DNA of 64,000 nt from Nocardioides kongjuensis (lineage in GTDB: Bacteria; Actinomycetota; Actinomycetes; Propionibacteriales; Nocardioidaceae), in the NCBI RefSeq assembly GCF_013409625.1, contig NZ_JACCBF010000001.1:4777001-4841000 (forward strand), given 5' to 3'. This document shows, piece after piece, positions 21,346 through 30,331 of this stretch. Numbering within the stretch: the first letter of the stretch is position 1; the number at the start of each line of letters is the position of its first letter. The notes under the pieces are model-generated. The model did no database searches, was not told the DNA's origin, and worked only from the letters and a program-made list of their open reading frames with translations. The position numbers and the translations under genes were made by a program.

Positions 21346-23289
21346 ATGCACGCACTCACCGCGCTGACCCTCAAGGCCAGCGAGACGCACGTCCCCGTGG
21401 TCTCGCCGACCGACGCCGACGGGCCGTTCACGCTGCTGTGGCTGATCATCGCGCTGCCGCTGCTCGGCGCCGCCGTGCTGCTGCTCGGCGGCCGCTACAC
21501 CGACAGGTGGGGCCACCTGCTCGGTACGGCGACCTCCGCGACCTCGTTCGTGATCAGCCTCGTGCTGTTCGTGAACCTGCTCGGTCGCGACGAGGGGGAC
21601 CGTCAGGTCTCGCAGCACCTCTACGACTGGATCGACGCCGGCAGCCTGCACATCGGCATGGACCTGCTCTACGACCCGCTGTCGGCGCTCTTCCTGCTGC
21701 TGATCACCGGCGTCGGCTCGCTGATCCACGTCTACTCGATCGGCTACATGGCCCACGACCCCCGCCGGCGCCGGTTCTTCGCCTACCTGAACCTGTTCGT
21801 CGCGGCCATGCTCATGCTGGTCCTCTCGGAGAACTACGTGGGCCTGTTCCTGGGCTGGGAGGGTGTCGGCCTCGCGTCGTACCTCCTCATCGGGTTCTGG
21901 CAGCACAAGCCCTCGGCCGCCGCCGCGGCCAAGAAGGCGTTCGTCATCAACCGGGTCGGCGACATGGGCATGGGCCTGGCGATCTTCCTGATGATCGTCA
22001 CCTTCGGCACCACCAGCTTCAGCGGCGTCAGCGCCCTGGCCGGCGGTGCGACCGAGACCACGCTCAACTGGATCGGCGTGCTGCTCCTCGTCGGCGCATG
22101 CGGCAAGTCGGCACAGGTCCCGCTCCAGGCCTGGCTCCTGGACGCGATGGAGGGCCCCACCCCGGTCTCCGCCCTCATCCACGCCGCAACCATGGTCACC
22201 GCCGGCGTCTACCTGATCACCCGGTCCAACTTCGTCTTCGAGCTCGCGCCCACCGCCCAGACCGCGGTGGTCATCGTGGCCACCGTGACCCTGCTGTGGG
22301 GCGCGATCATCGGGTGCGCGAAGGACGACATCAAGAAGGGCCTGGCCGGCTCCACGATGAGCCAGATCGGCTACATGATGCTCGGCGCCGGCCTCGGCGT
22401 CGCGGGCTACGCCTTCGCGATCTTCCACCTGCTGACGCACGGCTTCTTCAAGGCCAACATGTTCCTCGGCGCCGGCTCGGTGATGCACGCGATGGACGAC
22501 GACGTCGACATGCGCCACTACGGCGCCCTGCAGAAGGCGCTGCCCATCACCTTCGCGACCTTCGCCCTCGGCTTCCTCGCGATCATCGGCATCCCGCCGT
22601 TCGCCGGCTTCTGGTCGAAGGACAAGATCATCGAGGTCGCGCTGACCGAGAACCCGGTCGTGGGCATCTGCGCGCTGCTGGGCGCGGGCATCACCGGCTT
22701 CTACATGACCCGGATGATGCTGATGACCTTCTTCACCGAGAAGCGCTGGGAGAAGGGCGTCCACCCGCACGAGAGCCCGCTGGTGATGACCATCCCGCTG
22801 ATGGTCCTCGCCGCGCTGTCCGCCCTCGGTGGCCTGATGCTCGCCGGCAACTGGATCGTCGACTTCCTCGGCCCCGTCGTCGGCCATGCCGAGCACGAGG
22901 AGCCGCCGCTGCCGGTGATCGTGCTCACCCTGATCACGATCGCCGTGGTCGCCGCCGGAGTGGCACTGGCCTGGGTCCTGGTCGGCCAGCGCGACGTACC
23001 GCGCACCGCCCCGGCCGACGTCTCCTTCGCCACCAGGGCCGCCCGTGCGGACCTCTACGGCGACGCCATCAACGAGGGCCTGGTCGTCAACCCCGGTCGC
23101 GCCACGGTGCGCGCTCTCACCGACGGTGACCGCACCCTCGTCGACGGCCTCTTCACGGGCGGTACGACGGTCCTCGCCGGCACCGGCGAGCTGCTCCGGC
23201 GGCTCCAGAACGGCTACGTCCGGTCCTACGCCCTCGGCATCCTCGGTGGCGCACTGCTCGTCGTCCTGACCCTGGTGGTGGTGAACTGA
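21346..23289 (+). CDS. nuoL: NADH-quinone oxidoreductase subunit L
   Basis: Antiporter-like proton-pumping subunit, 647 aa, with about 16 helices. Conserved segments: [18 protein letters not shown] (key Glu), [33 protein letters not shown] with following [12 protein letters not shown], and [16 protein letters not shown]. The ATG at 21346 is the only gene start in the operon after nuoB that does not overlap its predecessor; it has its own AAGGA site 9 bases away. Confidence 0.97.
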   Translation: MHALTALTLKASETHVPVVSPTDADGPFTLLWLIIALPLLGAAVLLLGGRYTDRWGHLLGTATSATSFVISLVLFVNLLGRDEGDRQVSQHLYDWIDAGSLHIGMDLLYDPLSALFLLLITGVGSLIHVYSIGYMAHDPRRRRFFAYLNLFVAAMLMLVLSENYVGLFLGWEGVGLASYLLIGFWQHKPSAAAAAKKAFVINRVGDMGMGLAIFLMIVTFGTTSFSGVSALAGGATETTLNWIGVLLLVGACGKSAQVPLQAWLLDAMEGPTPVSALIHAATMVTAGVYLITRSNFVFELAPTAQTAVVIVATVTLLWGAIIGCAKDDIKKGLAGSTMSQIGYMMLGAGLGVAGYAFAIFHLLTHGFFKANMFLGAGSVMHAMDDDVDMRHYGALQKALPITFATFALGFLAIIGIPPFAGFWSKDKIIEVALTENPVVGICALLGAGITGFYMTRMMLMTFFTEKRWEKGVHPHESPLVMTIPLMVLAALSALGGLMLAGNWIVDFLGPVVGHAEHEEPPLPVIVLTLITIAVVAAGVALAWVLVGQRDVPRTAPADVSFATRAARADLYGDAINEGLVVNPGRATVRALTDGDRTLVDGLFTGGTTVLAGTGELLRRLQNGYVRSYALGILGGALLVVLTLVVVN

Positions 23290-24821
23290 TGTTGAGCTTG
23301 CTCGTCTGGCTGCCGATCGCCGGTGCGGTCGCCGTCGCGCTTCTCCCGCGCACGGTCAGCAAGACCGCCGGTCTCGGCGTCGCGTTGGCGACCCTGGTCG
23401 TCGGCGTGGTCGTCGCCGCGTCGTACGACGCCGACGGCGGCCGCCAGCTCACGGAGGAGCACGAGTGGATCGAGGCGTTCGGCGTGCACTACGCCCTCGG
23501 CGTCGACGGTCTCGGCCTGCTGCTGGTCCTGCTGACGGTCCTGCTCGTCCCGCTGGTGCTCGGCGCGGAGTGGTTCAAGGCCGACGCCGAGGGCTCGGCC
23601 GGCGCCCGCGCGTTCGTGGCGTGGACCCTCGCGCTCGAGGGCCTCTCGCTCGCGGTGTTCTGCGCGACCGACGTGTTCTTGTTCTACGTCGTCTTCGAGG
23701 CGACGCTGATCCCGGCGTACTTCCTGGTCGGCGGCTTCGGTCGCGAGGGCCGGGGCGCCGCGGCCCTGAAGTTCCTGATGTTCCAGCTCGCGGGCGGCCT
23801 GATCCTGCTGGCCGCGGTGATCGGCCTCTACGTCGTCTCCGCCCAGCAGGGTGAGCCGTCCTACCTGCTGTCCGACCTCGAGAAGCTCGACATCGGCACC
23901 GAGGCCGGCCGCTGGCTGTTCTTCGGCTTCTTCATCGCCTTCGCGATCAAGGCCCCGCTGTTCCCGTTGCACACGTGGCTGGCCGACACGACCGAGAAGG
24001 CGACGCCCGGCACCGGCGTGCTGCTCGTCTGCATCCTCGACAAGATCGGCACCTTCGGGATGATGCGGTTCTGCCTCGGCATCTTCCCCGAGGCCTCGCA
24101 GTGGGCGACCCCGCTGGTGATCACCCTCGCGCTGATCTCCGTGGTCTACGGCGCCTTCATCGCGATCGGCCAGGACGACATCTTCCGCCTGATCGGTCTC
24201 ACCTCGCTGAGCCACTTCGGTCTGATCACGCTGGGCGTCTTCACGATGACCAGCCAGGGCGGCACCGGCGCGATCCTCTACATGATCAACCACGGCCTGG
24301 GCACCGCCGCGCTCTTCCTGGTCGCCGGCTACCTCTACGACCGCAGCGGCACCTCCTCGATCCGCGAGATGCGCGGCGTCGAGAAGGTCGCGCCCGTCCT
24401 GGCCGGACTGCTGCTCGTCGCCGGTCTGGCCACGCTCGGCCTTCCCGGCCTCTCGCCGTTCGTCAGCGAGTTCCTGGTGTTCGTCGCCGCCTTCGACTAC
24501 GGCTGGTACGTCGGCGCGATCGCCGTCACCGCGGTCGTCCTGTCCGCGATCTACGTGCTGTGGATGTACCAGCGCACCATGACCGGTCCCACGCCGCCGG
24601 AGGTCGAGGCGACGACCAGGGACCTCGGCGTCCGTGAGGTCGCCGCCGTCGCTCCGCTGGTGGCCGCGCTCGTGTTCTTCGGGTTCTACCCCGCACCGCT
24701 GCTCGACGTGAGCAACCCGATGGTGGGCGACCTGATGCACCAGATGGGGATCCAGGACGACGCACCGACCGTCGTCCACGCCGACCTTGATGCCGGCCAC
24801 GAGGGCGAGGGGGCCAACTGA
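23289..24821 (+). CDS. nuoM: NADH-quinone oxidoreductase subunit M
   Basis: Second antiporter-like subunit, 510 aa and about 14 helices. Proton-path residues sit in VVFEATLIPAYFLVGGFG (key Glu), AIKAPLFPLHTWLADTTEKATP (Lys and His), and INHGLGTAALFLVAGYLYDR. It ends with a short acidic/His tail. TGATG overlap with nuoL, and its own TGA overlaps the nuoN ATG in the same way. Confidence 0.97.
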   Translation: MLSLLVWLPIAGAVAVALLPRTVSKTAGLGVALATLVVGVVVAASYDADGGRQLTEEHEWIEAFGVHYALGVDGLGLLLVLLTVLLVPLVLGAEWFKADAEGSAGARAFVAWTLALEGLSLAVFCATDVFLFYVVFEATLIPAYFLVGGFGREGRGAAALKFLMFQLAGGLILLAAVIGLYVVSAQQGEPSYLLSDLEKLDIGTEAGRWLFFGFFIAFAIKAPLFPLHTWLADTTEKATPGTGVLLVCILDKIGTFGMMRFCLGIFPEASQWATPLVITLALISVVYGAFIAIGQDDIFRLIGLTSLSHFGLITLGVFTMTSQGGTGAILYMINHGLGTAALFLVAGYLYDRSGTSSIREMRGVEKVAPVLAGLLLVAGLATLGLPGLSPFVSEFLVFVAAFDYGWYVGAIAVTAVVLSAIYVLWMYQRTMTGPTPPEVEATTRDLGVREVAAVAPLVAALVFFGFYPAPLLDVSNPMVGDLMHQMGIQDDAPTVVHADLDAGHEGEGAN

Positions 24822-26422
24822 TGGAGTTCGTGAAGCCCGAGCTCGAGTACGCCGAGCTGCTGCCGATCCTCATCGTCCTCGGCGGCGCCTGCGTCGGCGT
24901 CGCGCTGGAGGCCTTCCTGCCACGCGGCACCCGCCGGCTGCCCCAGGTCGGCCTCGCCGCCGTCACCGTCCTCGCCGCGCTCGTGTCGACCGTCCTCGTC
25001 GGCACGAACCTCGACGTGCACAAGGGCGCCGACGGCGCCGAGGGACGCGGCCTGGTCGGCGCGATGGGCAGCGTCGTCGTCGACGGCCCGACGGTCTACC
25101 TGTGGGGCCTGCTCCTCGTCTTCGCCCTCGGCGGCATCGCCCTCTTCGCCGAGCAGCGGCTCGAGGGTGGCGTCTCCGCCTTCACCGGCCAGGCAGCCGC
25201 GCTGCCGGGCACCGAGGGCGAGCGGGAGGCCTCGACCCGCGGTCTGGAGCACACCGAGGTCTACCCGCTCCTCCTGTTCGCCGTGAGCGGCATGCTGCTG
25301 TTCCCGGCGTCCGGTGACCTGCTCACCATGTTCGTCGCCCTGGAGATCCTCTCCCTGCCGCTCTACCTGCTCTGCGGCCTCGCGCGCCGGCGCCGCCTGC
25401 TGAGCCAGGAGGCGGCGATGAAGTACTTCCTCCTCGGCGCCTTCGCCTCCGGGTTCTTCCTCTACGGCGCCGCCCTCGTCTACGGCTACGCGGGCTCGGT
25501 CTCCTTCGCCGGGATCAACGAGGCGGTCCGTGCCGGCACGGCCAACCACGGCCTCCTGCTGGCCGGCATCGGCCTGCTCGCCGTCGGCCTGCTGTTCAAG
25601 ATCGGCGCCGCGCCCTTCCAGGCGTGGACCCCCGACGTCTACCAGGGCGCGCCCACCGCGGTCACCGCGTTCATGGCCGCCGGCACCAAGGTCGCCGCCT
25701 TCGGTGCGCTGCTCCGGCTGCTGTACGTCGCCTTCGGCGGCGAGCGCTGGAGCTGGCAGCCGATGCTGTGGGTGATCGCGATCGCCTCGATGGTCCTCGG
25801 CGCGGTCCTGGCCATCGTCCAGAACGACGTCAAGCGGATGCTGGCCTACTCCTCGGTCGCCCACACCGGTTTCATCCTGGTCGGCGTCCTGGGCGTGCAG
25901 AGCGCCGGCGAGCTCGCGAAGGGGCAGTACACCTCGCTCGAGGGCGTGCTCTTCTACCTCACCACCTACGGCTTCGCCATGATCGGCGCCTTCGCGATCG
26001 TCACGCTGGTCCGCGACGCGGGCGGCGAGGCGACGGCGTACGAGCGCTGGGCCGGCCTGGGCCGGACCTCGCCGCTGGTGGCCGGCGCCTTCGCCTTCTT
26101 CCTGCTCTCCATGGCCGGGATCCCGCTCACCGCGGGCTTCATCGGCAAGTGGGCCGTGTTCACCTCGGCGCTGTCCGCGGGGGCGTGGCCGGTGGTCCTC
26201 GTGGCGATCGCGTGCAGCATCCTGGCGATCACGTTCTACGTGCGGCACATCCGGCTGATGTTCTTCACCGAGCCCAGCGCGGACGGTGCCGGCGTGGTCA
26301 CCCGGTCCTCGCTGCTGACCTCCGCCACGATCGCGGTGTGCCTGGTCGCGACCCTGGTCATGGGCGTGGTGCCGGGCCCGGTTCTCGATCTCGTGACCCG
26401 TACGGGAGACTTCATCAGGTGA
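24821..26422 (+). CDS. nuoN: NADH-quinone oxidoreductase subunit N
   Basis: Third antiporter-like subunit, 533 aa. Conserved: FVALEILSLPLYLLCGL (Glu), AAMKYFLLGAFASGFFLYGAA, FKIGAAPFQAWTPDVYQGAPT and MLAYSSVAHTGFILVG. A loop after helix 3 (FTGQAAALPGTEGEREASTRG) is longer than in E. coli, as in other actinobacteria. Its TGA overlaps the GTG of the polyprenyl synthase, tying the operon to quinone tail synthesis. Confidence 0.97.
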   Translation: MEFVKPELEYAELLPILIVLGGACVGVALEAFLPRGTRRLPQVGLAAVTVLAALVSTVLVGTNLDVHKGADGAEGRGLVGAMGSVVVDGPTVYLWGLLLVFALGGIALFAEQRLEGGVSAFTGQAAALPGTEGEREASTRGLEHTEVYPLLLFAVSGMLLFPASGDLLTMFVALEILSLPLYLLCGLARRRRLLSQEAAMKYFLLGAFASGFFLYGAALVYGYAGSVSFAGINEAVRAGTANHGLLLAGIGLLAVGLLFKIGAAPFQAWTPDVYQGAPTAVTAFMAAGTKVAAFGALLRLLYVAFGGERWSWQPMLWVIAIASMVLGAVLAIVQNDVKRMLAYSSVAHTGFILVGVLGVQSAGELAKGQYTSLEGVLFYLTTYGFAMIGAFAIVTLVRDAGGEATAYERWAGLGRTSPLVAGAFAFFLLSMAGIPLTAGFIGKWAVFTSALSAGAWPVVLVAIACSILAITFYVRHIRLMFFTEPSADGAGVVTRSSLLTSATIAVCLVATLVMGVVPGPVLDLVTRTGDFIR

Positions 26423-27435
26423 ACACACCTGGGGCCGAGCTTGCGCTGCCGATCGACGACTCCGCTCTCGCCGACCGCCTGCGGGCACGGATGGCGACGG
26501 TCGAGGAGGCTCTCTACGGGCACGCGTCCAGCCGGGCGCCGTACGTCACCGAGGCGGCGCGCCACCTGCTGGCCGCCGGGGGCAAGCGGTTCCGGCCCTT
26601 GCTGGTGCTCCTGGCGGCCGAGGCCGGTCCCCGGCCCGACGCCGACGAGGTGCTCACCGCGGCCTGCGTCGTCGAGATCACCCACGTCGGCTCGCTCTAC
26701 CACGACGACGTGATGGACGAGGCCGCGCTGCGCCGCGGCGAGGACTCGGCCAACGCCCGCTACGACAACCTGGTCGCGATCCTCACCGGCGACTGGCTGT
26801 TCGCGAAGTCCTCGGAGCTGACCGCCCAGCTGGGTCCCGAGGCCGTCCGCATCCAGGCGGAGACGTTCACCCGTCTCGTCGAGGGCCAGATCCTCGAGAC
26901 CGTGAAGCCCGGCCCCGACGAGGACGCCCTGGCCCACTACCTCGAGGTCGTCGCCGGCAAGACCGGCTCCCTGATCGCCACCTCGGCCCGCTACGGCGCG
27001 CTGTTCTCCGGCGCCGCGCCCGAGGTCGTCACCGCGCTCACCGAGTACGGCGAGTTGGTCGGCACCGCGTTCCAGCTCTCCGACGACATCCTCGACATCG
27101 CCTCCGAGAGCGAGGAGTCCGGCAAGACGCCCGGCACCGACCTCAAGGAGGGCGTGCCCACCCTGCCGGTCCTCATGGCCCGGGCCTCGACCGACCCGGC
27201 CGACGCCCGCCTGCTCGAGCTCCTCGACCCGTCCCGGTCCGACCTGGCCGCCGATGCCCAGCTGCACGCCGAGGCCCTCGACCTGCTCCGCAAGCACCCC
27301 GCGATGGCCCAGGCGCAGGCGTACGTCGTCGCCCGCGCGCAGGAGGCCAAGCAGCGTCTCCAGGCCCTCCCCGAGGGCTCCGTCCGCACCGCCCTCGAGG
27401 CGTTCGCCGACGTCGTGGCGGTCCGCTCCGCCTGA
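26419..27435 (+). CDS. Long-chain polyprenyl diphosphate synthase
   Basis: Trans-isoprenyl diphosphate synthase of 338 aa, likely making the menaquinone side chain. Seen: AGGKRFRPLLVLL, the first Asp motif YHDDVMDEAALRRG, the Arg after it, and the second Asp motif QLSDDILDIASESEESGKT with LKEGVPTLPVLMA. Residues before the first Asp motif (THVGSLYHDD) are small, consistent with a long product, but chain length cannot be fixed by eye. GTGA overlap with nuoN makes it the fifteenth gene of the nuo transcript. Confidence 0.93.
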   Translation: MNTPGAELALPIDDSALADRLRARMATVEEALYGHASSRAPYVTEAARHLLAAGGKRFRPLLVLLAAEAGPRPDADEVLTAACVVEITHVGSLYHDDVMDEAALRRGEDSANARYDNLVAILTGDWLFAKSSELTAQLGPEAVRIQAETFTRLVEGQILETVKPGPDEDALAHYLEVVAGKTGSLIATSARYGALFSGAAPEVVTALTEYGELVGTAFQLSDDILDIASESEESGKTPGTDLKEGVPTLPVLMARASTDPADARLLELLDPSRSDLAADAQLHAEALDLLRKHPAMAQAQAYVVARAQEAKQRLQALPEGSVRTALEAFADVVAVRSA

Positions 27436-27440
27436 GCCGG

Positions 27441-27486
27441 CTGCCGGATGAGCGGCCCCTCCGGCGTACGTCGCCCGATCCGGCAG
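27441..27486 (+). terminator. Possible weak terminator or hairpin after the nuo operon
   Basis: CTGCCGGAT (27441-27449) and ATCCGGCAG (27478-27486) form perfect 9-bp arms around a 28-base loop, starting 5 bp after the polyprenyl synthase stop. No U-run follows, so it may be only a stabilising hairpin. Confidence 0.4.
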
Positions 27487-27571
27487 TGATCGGCGAGACC
27501 TCTCACACGGTCGGCCGTTCCGTTGCAGCATCCGCTCGGCGAACACGAGTAAAAGGGCTAACTTTGTCATC

Positions 27572-27628
27572 ATGACGTCGCTGGCCACGAACCAGGACCT
27601 CGAGCGCTCGTTCCGAGTGACCCCTTGA
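27572..27628 (+). other. 18-codon reading frame, possible gene remnant or leader peptide
   Basis: ATG at 27572 opens MTSLATNQDLERSFRVTP then TGA. A TAACTT hexamer at 27559-27564 would place transcription start at or near the ATG, giving a leaderless message, and the ATG lies inside a small palindrome (GTCAT-C-ATGAC). The peptide reads like a normal protein N-terminus, so this may be the stump of a deleted gene. The rest of the 241-bp gap to rarD shows nothing else. Confidence 0.25.
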
Positions 27629-27676
27629 ACGCCTCGCGCGGCGGCGACGTGCACCCCGTCCGCCGCCGCGCCTGGC

Positions 27677-28585
27677 TCAGACCGCGCAGGACTCCGCCGC
27701 GAGGGCGAGCTGGCGACGGTGGTGGCGCAGCGCCTCGGCGGTGAGGACGAGGAGCGCCAGCCAGACGAGCGCGAACCCGATCCAGCGGCCGGTGGGCATC
27801 TGCTCGCCGAGCAGGGTGACGCCGAGGGCGAACTGGATGGACGGCGTGAGGTACTGCAGCAGGCCCAGGGTGGTCATCGAGACCCGGGTGGCCGCGCCGC
27901 CGAAGCACAACAGGGGGACGGCGGTGACCACGCCGCTGGCGACCAGCAGGAAGACGTGGCCGGGGCCCTCGCCGGCGAAGTGGGCGCGGCCGGTGCTGCC
28001 GAGCCAGACCAGGTAGCCGAGGGCGAACGGCGCGATGACCGCGGTCTCGAAGGCGAGGCTCTCGATCGCGCCGACGCCGGCGGACTTCTTGGCCAGCCCG
28101 TACGTGCCGAAGGAGAGGGCCAGGACGAGCGCGATGACCGGGGGCCGGCCGTAGTCGACGGTGAGCACGACGACCGCGGCGAACCCGATGGCCAGCGCCG
28201 TCCACTGCACGGGCCGCAGGCGCTCGCCGAGGACGAGGACGCCGAGCAGCACGGTGACGAGGGGGTTGATGAAGTAGCCCAGCGACGTCTCGACCACGCG
28301 GTCGGTGTTGACGCCGTAGATGTAGGTGCCCCAGTTGGCGGTGATGGTGGCGGCCGCGACGACCAGCAGCAGTGCCGTACGACGGTCGCGGAGCACCGCC
28401 CGGAGCGCGTCCGCCCGGCGCAGCGCGACCACGAGCACGCCCATGACGACCAGGGACCAGACCATGCGGTGGGCGAGGATCTCGAGCGCGCCGCTGGGTT
28501 TGAGCAGCGGCCAGTACAGGGGAAACGCACCCCACATCAGGTAGGCGAGGAACCCGAGGGTGAATCCGCGGCGCTGGTCCGACAC
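27677..28585 (-). CDS. rarD: RarD-type EamA/DMT-superfamily transporter
   Basis: Integral membrane protein of 302 aa with ten helices in two EamA repeats. The RarD-type signatures are near the start (GFLAYLMWGAFPLYWPLLKPSGALEILAHRM, here split for reading) and NTDRVVETSLGYFINPLVTVLLG. RarD in E. coli is named for chloramphenicol sensitivity; the physiological substrate is unknown. GTG start at 28585. It is divergent from the small secreted protein gene. Confidence 0.88.
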   Translation of the reverse strand: MSDQRRGFTLGFLAYLMWGAFPLYWPLLKPSGALEILAHRMVWSLVVMGVLVVALRRADALRAVLRDRRTALLLVVAAATITANWGTYIYGVNTDRVVETSLGYFINPLVTVLLGVLVLGERLRPVQWTALAIGFAAVVVLTVDYGRPPVIALVLALSFGTYGLAKKSAGVGAIESLAFETAVIAPFALGYLVWLGSTGRAHFAGEGPGHVFLLVASGVVTAVPLLCFGGAATRVSMTTLGLLQYLTPSIQFALGVTLLGEQMPTGRWIGFALVWLALLVLTAEALRHHRRQLALAAESCAV

Positions 28586-28701
28586 ACTGGGACCCTAGCG
28601 ACGTGGTGCTGCCTTGCATGGGGCGAGGTGGTTTCAGGTCCTGGCCAGGTGGGCACGAAGGCCGTGTCCACGAACGACCCGATCTCGAGGGGGAGTCCCC
28701 G

Positions 28702-29148
28702 ATGCGATTCACTCGCACCATCACCGTCCTGGTGGCGGCACTGACCGCCGCCCTGCTGGGCCTGACGCTGGCGCCGACCAGCGCGCAGGCCGCCGATTCC
28801 ATCCAGGTCCAGCCGGCCAAGGCCGTCGTCGCCGCGAAGGGTGTCACCCCGCGTACTGTCGGCATCGCCGACTGTGGTCCCCACCCGGCTGCCGGTTGCT
28901 ACGGCAAGCGCCTGTGGGCGAAGTTCGCCACCAACCCGCTCGCGCCGGGCGTGAAGATCTCGCTCTACGTCAAGCGCAACGGCCACTGGGTCCGGATCGC
29001 CAAGGTCAAGACCAAGGCCGACGGCCTGACCAAGAAGATCTACGTGCGCGCCGAGCGTCGCAAGACCACCCGCTACAAGGTCGTCGCCAAGGGCGACGCC
29101 GTGTACGCGAAGGCGGTCGACAAGTTCAAGGTGACCCCGCGGTACTGA
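28702..29148 (+). CDS. Small secreted protein, unknown function
   Basis: Protein of 148 aa with a clear Sec signal peptide: MRFTRTITVLVAALTAALLG...SAQA, cleaved near residue 30. The mature part has two Cys in DCGPHPAAGCYGKRLWAKF that could form a disulfide. It is then Lys/Arg rich (KLYVKRNG-like ISLYVKRNGHWVRIAKVKT, ERRKTTRYKVVAKGD), consistent with a small beta-sandwich such as those in secreted actinobacterial proteins. No family recognised. The ATG follows GGGGGAG by 6 bases. A strong terminator lies 20 bp after the stop. Confidence 0.75.
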   Translation: MRFTRTITVLVAALTAALLGLTLAPTSAQAADSIQVQPAKAVVAAKGVTPRTVGIADCGPHPAAGCYGKRLWAKFATNPLAPGVKISLYVKRNGHWVRIAKVKTKADGLTKKIYVRAERRKTTRYKVVAKGDAVYAKAVDKFKVTPRY

Positions 29149-29168
29149 CCGCCGTCGCCCTGCGCAAC

Positions 29169-29209
29169 ACGAAACGCGCCGCCGAGCTGGGCTCGGCGGC
29201 GCGTTTCGT
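29169..29209. terminator. Bidirectional terminator between convergent genes
   Basis: A perfect 19-bp stem, arms 29169-29187 and 29191-29209, with a 3-base loop. Each arm ends in ACGAAA/TTTCGT, giving a short U-rich exit in both directions. It lies between the secreted-protein gene and korB, which converge here. Confidence 0.9.
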
Positions 29210-29227
29210 CGTTCGCGGGGCGGACCG

Positions 29228-30331
29228 TCAGTCGATGGTCCAGGTGTCTCCGGCGTTGATGAGGGCGGTCAGCCGCTCCTCGGGCGTGCCTTGGGCGGCG
29301 GCGGCCTCGCTGGCGGTGGCGACCTGGGCACGCGCCTGGTCGTCGTACGTCGGCCGCTCGACCTGGCGGAAGATGCCGATCGGGCTGCGGTTGAGGTAGC
29401 CCGCGTCGGTGAGCCGCGAGATCGCGAACGCCGTGGACGGGTCCGGGTCCTGCGCGTCGTGGACGATGATCGCCTCGGCGGCCACGGACGCGGTGTCCGC
29501 GACCTCGACGCCGCCCCCGGCGCCGCGGACCAGGGCCTTGTCGCCCAGGCCGGTCGCCTCGTCGCGCACGCCGAACGTGATCGGCTCGCCGTGGGTGAGC
29601 GGGATCAGGGCGTGCGCGTTGTCGCGGTCCTTGATCGCGTCGAAGGCACCGTCGTTGAAGATCGGGCAGTTCTGGTAGATCTCGACCAGCGAGGTGCCGC
29701 GGTGCGCGGCCGCGGCAGCGAGCACCGCGGTGAGGTGCTTGCGGTCGGAGTCGATGGTCCGGGCCACGAAGGACGCCTCGGCGCCCAGCGCCAGCGAGAC
29801 CGGGTTGAACGGGTGGTCGAGCGAGCCCACGGGGGTGGACTTGGTGACCTTGCCGACCTCGGAGGTGGGGGAGTACTGGCCCTTGGTGAGGCCGTAGATC
29901 CGGTTGTTGAACAGCAGGATCGTCATGTTCACGTTGCGGCGCAGCGCGTGGATCAGGTGGTTGCCACCGATCGAGAGCGCGTCGCCGTCACCGGTGACCA
30001 CCCACACCGACAGGTCCTCGCGGGCCGTGGCGATGCCGGTCGCGATCGACGGCGCGCGGCCGTGGATCGAGTGCATGCCGTAGGTGTCGAGGTAGTAGGG
30101 GAACCGCGAGCTGCAGCCGATGCCGGAGACGAACACGATGTTCTCGCGGCGCAGGCCCAGGTCGGGCAGGAAGGACTGCACGGCCTTGAGGACGGCGTAG
30201 TCGCCGCAGCCGGGGCACCAGCGGACCTCCTGGTCGCTGGAGAAGTCCTTGGCCGTCTGGGTCTCGCCCTCGGCGAGGGTGGGGACCAGAGCGGTGCCCA
30301 GGGCGGGCATGGGGAGATCGATGGTGCTCAT
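29228..30331 (-). CDS. korB: 2-oxoacid:ferredoxin oxidoreductase, beta subunit
   Basis: ThDP-binding subunit of 367 aa, probably for 2-oxoglutarate as in mycobacterial KorB. Seen: VRWCPGCGDYAVLKAVQ (CxxC cluster ligands), FVSGIGCSSRFPYYL, GDGDALSIGGNHLIHALRRN (ThDP Mg motif GDGD...N) and NNRIYGLTKGQYSPTS. The complex oxidises the oxoacid and reduces ferredoxin. ATG at 30331; the start overlaps the korA stop by 4 bases. Substrate assignment rests on family resemblance. Confidence 0.93.
   Translation of the reverse strand: MSTIDLPMPALGTALVPTLAEGETQTAKDFSSDQEVRWCPGCGDYAVLKAVQSFLPDLGLRRENIVFVSGIGCSSRFPYYLDTYGMHSIHGRAPSIATGIATAREDLSVWVVTGDGDALSIGGNHLIHALRRNVNMTILLFNNRIYGLTKGQYSPTSEVGKVTKSTPVGSLDHPFNPVSLALGAEASFVARTIDSDRKHLTAVLAAAAAHRGTSLVEIYQNCPIFNDGAFDAIKDRDNAHALIPLTHGEPITFGVRDEATGLGDKALVRGAGGGVEVADTASVAAEAIIVHDAQDPDPSTAFAISRLTDAGYLNRSPIGIFRQVERPTYDDQARAQVATASEAAAAQGTPEERLTALINAGDTWTID

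Noticed and set aside
23226..24800. Minus-strand frame of over 500 codons opposite nuoM
   Set aside because: Lies wholly opposite a certain gene and is made of Asp/Arg/Gly/His runs typical of antisense shadows in GC-rich DNA.
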